From NCBI GenBank assembly GCA_016934895.1, contig JAFGRZ010000043.1:1-11383 (forward strand): a DNA stretch of 11,383 nt, given 5' to 3'. Positions 6,649 through 11,383 of this stretch are shown here, one piece after another (positions within the stretch are counted from its first letter, which is position 1; every line of letters begins with the position of its first letter). The notes beneath the pieces are model-generated. The model was given only the letters and a program-made list of their open reading frames with translations, was not told the origin of the DNA and searched no databases. The stretch comes from Candidatus Aminicenantota bacterium. Its GTDB lineage: Bacteria > Acidobacteriota > Aminicenantia > Aminicenantales > UBA8522. The position numbers were made by a program, and so were the translations under genes.

Positions 6649-9600
6649 ATGAAGCGAAAACAAATCATCCCCGTTTTGCTTTTCATCCTGGCCGGGATGC
6701 TTTCCGTTTCCGGCCGGCAGGCCACCATCCAAGAAGAGAAGACAAGCTTCAAGACATATCCTTTTTCCGACCCCGATCCGATGCCCATGATCGGGCCGAT
6801 CTATCCCTATTTCCGCTTCCAGGGCTTCAGCGTCGAGGGCCGGGCGCAGGACTGGAAAACGGTGAGGCTTGAGAATCCTTACGTCAAAGTTCTGGTGATG
6901 CCGGATATCGGCGGCAAGGTTTGGGGGGCCGTCGAAAAGTCGACCGGCCGGGAATTCCTCTATTGGAACCCGGTCGTCAAGTTCCGGGAGATCGCCATGC
7001 GTGGCCCCTGGACTTCGGGGGGGATCGAGCTCAACTTCGGGGTCATCGGCCATGCCCCGGCCACGGCAACTCCGGTGGATTATTTGATCCAGGAGAATGC
7101 CGACGGGAGCGTGAGCTGTGTGGTCGGCGCCATCGACCTCCCGAGCCGCACGGTTTGGCGGGTGAACGTCCGCCTGCCCAAGGACGCCGCCTATTTCGAG
7201 ACGGAGTGCTTCTGGTACAATCCCACTCCACTCCACGATTCGCTCTACAATTGGCTGACCTCGGCCCAGGAGTCGGGCGATGATTTGAAATTCTTTTATC
7301 CCGGGACGTACCATATCGGGCACGGCGGCGATGTCCATCCCTGGCCGGTCGTCGAGAACGGGCGCGATGTCTCCATTTACAAGAACAACGATTTCGGCAG
7401 CAGCAAGTCGTATCACGTCCTCGGCGAATACAGCGAGTTCTTCGGAGGATATTTTGAGGAATCGGGATTTGGCTACGGCCACTGGGCGCTCTACGGCGAC
7501 AAGCCCGGGATGAAACTCTGGCTCTGGTCTCTGGCCCGGGACGGCGCCATCTGGCGGGACCTGCTGACCGATCCTCCCAAAGTCCAGTACGTCGAGCCGC
7601 AGACGGGCCTCCTTTACAACCAGGCGGGGAGCGACAGCAGCCTGACGCCTTTCAAACACATGCATTTCCCTCCCCAGTCGGTGATGCATTGGCGCGAGCT
7701 CTGGTTCCCGGTGAAAGATATCGGCGGGCTGGCGGCCGCTTCACCGCATGCGGCGCTCAACGTGGTGCGGGACAAGGGGATGCTCAAGGTCGGGATTTGT
7801 CCGCTCCGGCCCATCGATGACGAATTGGCGGTCACTTTGGCCGGTGAGACGGTTTTCGCCGGCCGCTTGACCCTCCGGCCCATGGAGACCTTCGTCCGGA
7901 CGTTCGATGTGGGAGATAAAAGGGGCGAGATCAGGGTGGCGCTGGGCGGCGAAAAGCTCCGCTGGTCGAGCCTGGACAAGGAGATGAACAAGCTCGGCCG
8001 GCCCGTTTCGTCCCCGGAAGATTTCGATTGGACCTCGGCCGAAGGCCTTTACGTCGCCGGCGAGGAGCGGGCGAGACAGCGGAGCTACAAGGAAGCCCTC
8101 GCGAAATTGCGGGCCTGTCTCGAGAAAGAGCCGGGCCATGTGAGGGCACGGACTCGAGTCGCTGAGATCCTTTGCCGGCGGGCCGAATACCTCAACGCAC
8201 TGGACCATGCCAGGCAGGCGCTGGCCATCGACGCCTATGATGCCGGGGCGAACTTCATATACGGAGTGATCAACCGCCGGCTCGGCAACCTGGCCGATGC
8301 CAAGGACGGTTTCTCCTGGGCTGCGCGCTCGCTCGAGTTCCGATCGGCGGCTTATGAGCAGCTCGCGGAAATCGCCATCGTGGAGAGGCTCTGGGAGAGG
8401 GCTGCGGAACAGGCCGCCCGTTCGCTGGAATTCAATGCCCATAATATGAACGCGCGCCAACTCCGGGCGATCCTGTGCCGGCAAAGAAAAGACGCGGCCG
8501 AAGCGGCGGCGACGCTCGACACGATCGAGAGGCTCGACCCGCTCAGCCATTTCGCCCGCTTCGAACGCTATCTTTTGGAGCCGAGCGAAGCCAACCGAGG
8601 GGCCTTCTGCGCGTTCGTCCGCGGCGAGCTCCCTCATGAAACCTGTCTTGAGCTGGCCATGTTCTATTTCCACCTGGGCTTGACGGCGGAGGCGGTCCAG
8701 GCTCTGGAGATGTCGCCGTCCCATCCGATCGTCGATTACTGGCTGGGTTATTTGCACAGGCAGGACGATCCGGCGAAGAGCCGCAGGTATCTCGAACGTG
8801 CCGCATCCGCATCGCCGGGCTTTGTCTTCCCCCACCGGCAGGAGACCATCCCCGTGTTGCGCTGGGCGGCGGCCCAAGACTCCGGTTGGAAGTCTACCTA
8901 TTATCTTGGCCTCCTGCTGTGGAGCACCGGAAAGAGCCAAGAAGCAGCCGAAATGTTCGATCGCCTGGAGACATCCCCAGACTGGGCCCCGTTCTACCTC
9001 ATCCGGGCCGGGCTCCGGAGCGAAGGGCCGGATTACAGCCTCGTCCTGGCCGACATCGAGGAAGCCATCTCCCTGGATGAGAACAATTGGAGAGCATGGC
9101 GCGCCCAAACGGAGTTCTATGAGAATAAAGGGGAGTTCGACCTGGCGTTAAAGAGTGCCGAGCGCATCTACAAAGCCATTCCGGACAAGCCTGCCCTGGC
9201 CATGGATTACGCCAAGGCTCTCTTGCACGGCGGCCGATATGGGGACTGCCTCGAAGTTCTCACCAAGTCGACCATCCTTCCCTACGAAGGAGCCTGGGAA
9301 GGCCATGACCTTTACCGGCAGGCCTGCCTGCTTTTAGCCACGGAATCACTCCGGAGAGGAAAAGAACGCAAGACAGGGGATTGGGTCGACAAGGCCCGGC
9401 TATGGCCGGAGAACCTCGGAGTAGGGAAGCCTTATGATGTCGACGAGCGGTCGGAGAATTTCCTGGCCGCCGCAGCCGCAGAGAGAGTCGGGGCCCAAAG
9501 GGAAGCGGAGAAATTTTACCGGGCGGTCTGCTCCGATACCGAAAAATTCGGAGCGGGCACGGATTCGGTCCGGCTGTTGAGTGCCATCGCTCTCAGGAAA

Positions 9601-9831
9601 ACAGGGGAGGAGGATCAAGCCGTCCGGCTCCTCGATGATTGGCTGAGCGCTCGAGGAGAAGACGATCCCGTTTTCGCCTGGGCCTTTGCTGTTTTTCAAG
9701 GAGAGATGGAAAAGGCGAACGGCGTTTTGGCTGAAATGAAGCAGGCGCCGTCCGGCGCAACCTGGGACATGGGCACCGGCGACCGCTTTTTCCCTCTCGT
9801 CCGCGCGATCGTTGAGTTAACCAGCCATTGA
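6649..9831 (+). CDS. exported DUF5107 domain protein with C-terminal TPR repeats
   Basis: This is a 1060-residue protein from the ATG at 6649. Residues 1-22 (KRKQIIPVLLFILAGMLSVS) are a signal peptide without a lipobox Cys, so export to the periplasm or outside is expected. Residues about 33-360 are the DUF5107 domain, a mutarotase-like supersandwich seen with carbohydrate-active proteins; family traits include MPDIGGKVWGAVEKSTG, GGIELNFGVIGH, WYNPT and HMHFPP. A short beta-rich linker follows. From about 464 there are at least five clear TPRs (to about 634). Further divergent helical repeats continue to the end, including ARLWPENLGVGKPYD, a signature of full-length DUF5107-TPR proteins. The catalytic role is not settled from sequence. 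Sugar or glycan binding or hydrolysis, with the TPRs as a partner scaffold, is an inference. It stands alone: the upstream gene is divergent and only mobile remnants follow. Confidence 0.85.
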   Translation: MKRKQIIPVLLFILAGMLSVSGRQATIQEEKTSFKTYPFSDPDPMPMIGPIYPYFRFQGFSVEGRAQDWKTVRLENPYVKVLVMPDIGGKVWGAVEKSTGREFLYWNPVVKFREIAMRGPWTSGGIELNFGVIGHAPATATPVDYLIQENADGSVSCVVGAIDLPSRTVWRVNVRLPKDAAYFETECFWYNPTPLHDSLYNWLTSAQESGDDLKFFYPGTYHIGHGGDVHPWPVVENGRDVSIYKNNDFGSSKSYHVLGEYSEFFGGYFEESGFGYGHWALYGDKPGMKLWLWSLARDGAIWRDLLTDPPKVQYVEPQTGLLYNQAGSDSSLTPFKHMHFPPQSVMHWRELWFPVKDIGGLAAASPHAALNVVRDKGMLKVGICPLRPIDDELAVTLAGETVFAGRLTLRPMETFVRTFDVGDKRGEIRVALGGEKLRWSSLDKEMNKLGRPVSSPEDFDWTSAEGLYVAGEERARQRSYKEALAKLRACLEKEPGHVRARTRVAEILCRRAEYLNALDHARQALAIDAYDAGANFIYGVINRRLGNLADAKDGFSWAARSLEFRSAAYEQLAEIAIVERLWERAAEQAARSLEFNAHNMNARQLRAILCRQRKDAAEAAATLDTIERLDPLSHFARFERYLLEPSEANRGAFCAFVRGELPHETCLELAMFYFHLGLTAEAVQALEMSPSHPIVDYWLGYLHRQDDPAKSRRYLERAASASPGFVFPHRQETIPVLRWAAAQDSGWKSTYYLGLLLWSTGKSQEAAEMFDRLETSPDWAPFYLIRAGLRSEGPDYSLVLADIEEAISLDENNWRAWRAQTEFYENKGEFDLALKSAERIYKAIPDKPALAMDYAKALLHGGRYGDCLEVLTKSTILPYEGAWEGHDLYRQACLLLATESLRRGKERKTGDWVDKARLWPENLGVGKPYDVDERSENFLAAAAAERVGAQREAEKFYRAVCSDTEKFGAGTDSVRLLSAIALRKTGEEDQAVRLLDDWLSARGEDDPVFAWAFAVFQGEMEKANGVLAEMKQAPSGATWDMGTGDRFFPLVRAIVELTSH

Positions 9832-10121
9832 AGGCAAAAGCGTCATCGCGAGAGAACAAAGCGATCGACAAGCTCAAAAGAGCCAAAAATCAGCCGGAGT
9901 TCTCCTCTCGGTCAAGAAGGAGATCATGAAATATATTCAGCCGATTAGCTAGGTAGTCAAGAATAAAGATGGTCTGGCAACTTTAGTGGTTCCCGCTGTA
10001 CATTTTGCCACCCTTTGTTTACACTCTACAAAAAATTTGATGATGGATGCATTCCAGGAACATCAGGGATGCAAGGCCTCCCCCCGCAATCTGGCCCATA
10101 TCATGAATCATCCTCACTGCC
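9832..10121. other. intergenic stretch without a gene, probably mobile-element debris
   Basis: No credible coding frame is seen. A plus-strand frame at 9986-10204 exists, but it matches nothing and overlaps the transposase remnant out of frame. From 9971 there are TGGCAACTTTAGTGG and, inverted, TTGCCACC (10005-10012), which recall the multiple short terminal repeats of IS21-type elements. No tRNA or terminator was found. Confidence 0.4.
9841..9866. repeat. possible copy of a GTCATxGCGAG-type dispersed repeat
   Basis: The bases just after the DUF5107-TPR stop read CGTCATCGCGAGAGAACAAA then GCGATC. This resembles the short intergenic repeat GTCATTGCGAG...GAAGCAATC known from many unrelated bacterial genomes. 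Only one copy is in the window, so the assignment rests on resemblance alone. Confidence 0.25.
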
Positions 10122-10561
10122 ATGGGAGGGATCTACCGCCAGCGTCATCCGGAACACACAGTGTTTTATCGTGTGTTTTTTCACCGTGTCGGTCGTTTCC
10201 ATGATGAGGTTATCCAAGAGATCTCACCCACGAGGTCTTCTCCATGCTGCTGCGGAAAAAGCTCATCGGGCTTCCCCTGGTGCAGAAGATCCTCGGCTGG
10301 CGCCATACAGGTTTCTCAGTCCACAGCCAGGTCAGGGCTCAGACCAAAAGCGAGGCAGAGATAGTCGGCAAGTACATTATCCGTCCTGTCTTGAGTTTGA
10401 AGCGGCTTTTCTTCGATGAGACAGAGGGCAATGTCCGATATCAGCACTCAAGGCATGGTTCACAGGAAGAGTCGATGGATTATCTGGATTTCATCGCCAG
10501 AATCTCCTCACACATTCCTGACAAGGGTCAGGCGCCGGCTGTCTTGAGCGTTGTTAAGTAG
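10122..10561 (+). pseudogene. IS91-family transposase remnant with internal deletion and lost C-terminus
   Basis: Two pieces of an IS91/Y2-type transposase lie side by side in different frames. The first, from the ATG at 10122, reads YRQRHPEHTVFYRVFFHRVG RF, the usual N-terminus of these proteins. Near 10211-10222 it joins the C-terminal part in another frame: DLTHEVFSMLLRKKLI, then WRHTGFSVHSQVRAQTK, VGKYIIRPVLSLKRL and MDYLDFIARISSHIPDKGQ. About 230 codons, including the zinc-finger cysteines and the HUH region, are missing. After PDKGQ, relatives continue into an RYYGLYAN-like segment carrying the tyrosines. Here the sequence diverges (APAVLSVVK) and stops at 10561. The full protein is usually about 380-400 residues. 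The remnant is certainly inactive. Its 3' break lies exactly where the DNA turns AT-rich. Confidence 0.8.
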
Positions 10562-10763
10562 TCTTAGCAGAATTATTTTTTGACAATGGGTGTGTAAATT
10601 TATAGTTTTTCAATAATTTATATCAGTCAAGGCGGATTTATTGATTTATTACAATCCCATAATCACTGCATTTTGAATGAGTGATTATATTATTTTTCAA
10701 TACTTGACAATAAATCAACCCGTGTGGAACATTTAATAACAAAAATCCACATATTTTATGGTG
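10562..10763. other. AT-rich intergenic region with repeats, no gene
   Basis: This is non-coding DNA with 49 G+C in the first 180 bases, far below the genes to the left. It contains two direct 8-bp copies of TTGACAAT (10580-10587 and 10704-10711) and two of TTTTTCAATA (10606-10615 and 10693-10702). It also contains the nested inverted repeats listed separately. TTGACA at 10580 with TATAGT at 10601 would make a short-spaced (15 bp) plus-strand promoter, but no gene follows it. Confidence 0.5.
10641..10718. repeat. nested inverted repeats
   Basis: Outer arms TTGATTTATT (10641-10650) and AATAAATCAA (10709-10718) are a perfect 10-bp inverted repeat. Inside lie ATAATCACT (10659-10667) and AGTGATTAT (10680-10688), a perfect 9-bp repeat with a 12-nt loop, followed on the plus strand by a T-rich run. 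The inner hairpin could end plus-strand transcripts. The outer pair has a slightly shifted axis (6 bp). Confidence 0.5.
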
Positions 10764-11216
10764 CTATTTATCTGATATCGTTTTATGCTTTATCTTTTTA
10801 AGATATTTCAAATCTTCTCTATCGATAGCCCGGCCAGCTGCTTTTTTCATTTTGATCATATCGTCAAGCGAAGGAAAATACACTTCAGTTTTTCCAAATT
10901 GGGCTTTTATCTTGTTTTTCCAGATCTCTTCAAAACTGACGCCTTTAACAAAAGGATGAAAATCAGCTTCAACAATGTACTGCCGGATAAGTATCTTGTT
11001 TTTTAGAAAATCTTCTGGGGAGAGATCCATTAAATCATACCCAAATTCTCTTAGAGCCTTCATGGTTCTTTTTATATTATTCAGGTTGGGTTTAATAAAC
11101 AGATCAATGTCAAGAGTTGCTCGGGCATAGCCATATACAGGAAGCGCTGTCGCCCCTATAATGACGAAGATGACATTATTTTCTTTTAATAATTGTATAA
11201 GTCTCTCGGTGTCCAT
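10764..11216 (-). CDS. nucleotidyltransferase-fold protein (AbiEii/DUF6036-like)
   Basis: This 150-residue protein has the minimal nucleotidyltransferase pattern. A first helix and strand lead to VIIGATALPVYGYARATLDID, with G21 in the GxxA turn and the metal-binding pair Asp36 and Asp38. VEADFHP (82-88) may carry the third acidic residue. Near the end, SLDDMIKMKKAAGRAIDRED (116-135) is the Lys/Arg-Asp helix typical of stand-alone nucleotidyltransferases of the AbiEii or DUF6036 kind. Such proteins act as toxins or as partners of small proteins in toxin-antitoxin-like loci, adding nucleotides to RNA or protein; the target here is unknown. Its ATG lies inside the end of the upstream small gene, overlapping by 41 bp, and has only a weak purine run before it. 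This points to translational coupling. The gene is AT-rich, unlike the left of the window, consistent with transfer. Confidence 0.75.
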   Translation of the reverse strand: MDTERLIQLLKENNVIFVIIGATALPVYGYARATLDIDLFIKPNLNNIKRTMKALREFGYDLMDLSPEDFLKNKILIRQYIVEADFHPFVKGVSFEEIWKNKIKAQFGKTEVYFPSLDDMIKMKKAAGRAIDREDLKYLKKIKHKTISDK

Positions 11217-11382
11217 TTTCAGATAAAAGAGATTTTAATTCCCTGCTTTTTGCCTCCATCATGGAAAACCTTTGGTTAAGGCTAAGAGACAACAAATAAT
11301 TAAGTTCAAACTCTCTCTCTTTTTGGATATTGTCATCTGCAAGGATAAGAATTCCCTTCCCCTTGTGATGTCGGCCGCATTT
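11176..11382 (-). CDS. small protein upstream of the nucleotidyltransferase, C-terminal 68 aa (5' partial)
   Basis: A minus-strand frame is open from the right edge to the TAA at 11178-11176. No ATG, GTG or TTG precedes the conserved-looking start of the piece, so the gene begins outside the window. The visible part reads GKGILILADDNIQKEREFEL, then NYLLSLSLNQRFSMMEAKSR, and ends in GHRETYTIIKRK. A helical stretch followed by a basic C-terminus of the GHR...IIKR kind is, as far as I recall, found in small proteins encoded just before nucleotidyltransferase genes; I know no named family for it. The 41-bp overlap with the next gene and the shared strand and AT-rich composition argue for one transcript. 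It could be the partner, or antitoxin, of the nucleotidyltransferase; that is an inference. Confidence 0.6.
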   Translation of the reverse strand, partial: KCGRHHKGKGILILADDNIQKEREFELNYLLSLSLNQRFSMMEAKSRELKSLLSENGHRETYTIIKRK

Positions 11383-11383
11383 C

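Noticed and set aside
6538..7689. 383-aa minus-strand open frame
   Set aside because: It lies antisense to the signal peptide and DUF5107 domain and shows no family pattern. Long antisense frames are expected in GC-rich coding DNA.
7741..9108. 455-aa minus-strand open frame
   Set aside because: It is fully antisense to the DUF5107-TPR gene, whose TPR periodicity shows which strand is coding. Its composition looks like a frame shadow.
9986..10204. 72-aa plus-strand open frame before the transposase remnant
   Set aside because: It overlaps the transposase N-terminal frame, has no family match and no ribosome site.

Overview
The window is about 11.4 kb of bacterial DNA. Most of it is GC-rich with clear Shine-Dalgarno sites. 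The right-hand end, from about 10562, is strikingly AT-rich. The gene types are a C45 (penicillin acyltransferase-like) Ntn hydrolase, an SBBP/FG-GAP repeat protein, an exported DUF5107-TPR protein, a decayed AAA_14/DUF4143 ATPase and an IS91 relic. They suggest an environmental heterotroph such as Acidobacteriota or Candidatus Aminicenantota. That placement is an inference from gene content and style; no marker gene is present.

Layout from left to right. (1) 2-1879 (+): a membrane-anchored or exported C45-family Ntn hydrolase, open at the left edge. (2) 2009-2218 (-): a 69-residue basic, coiled-coil protein with a strong TTGACA-N17-TATTCT promoter and a 10-bp hairpin over its predicted start of transcription. 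(3) 2402-3328 (+): a broken AAA_14/DUF4143 ATPase. Its Walker A/B part is gone, an in-frame TAA lies at 2423, and a cluster of TTGACTCA-like half-sites sits in front of it. (4) 3389-6490 (-): an exported 1033-residue protein with seven SBBP propeller repeats and six calcium-type DxDGDG repeats. (5) 6649-9831 (+): an exported 1060-residue DUF5107 plus TPR protein, divergent from gene 4 across a 158-bp region holding a palindromic TATACT promoter candidate. (6) 9832-10561: no intact gene. It holds scraps of mobile DNA, most clearly an IS91-type transposase with its middle and its end missing. (7) 10562-10763: AT-rich (49 G+C in the first 180 bases) with nested inverted repeats. (8) 11382-10764 (-): an AT-rich two-gene unit, the C-terminal end of a small protein overlapping by 41 bp a 150-residue nucleotidyltransferase, resembling a toxin-antitoxin-type module.

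The genes do not form one pathway. The left and centre carry cell-envelope or exported functions: amide/acyl hydrolysis, a repeat-rich surface or secreted protein, and a carbohydrate-type sandwich domain joined to TPRs. The stretches between and beyond them are accessory DNA in various stages of decay. I see no tRNA, rRNA, CRISPR array or classical riboswitch, and no complete novel system. The most system-like piece is the overlapping nucleotidyltransferase pair at the right edge, which runs out of the window.
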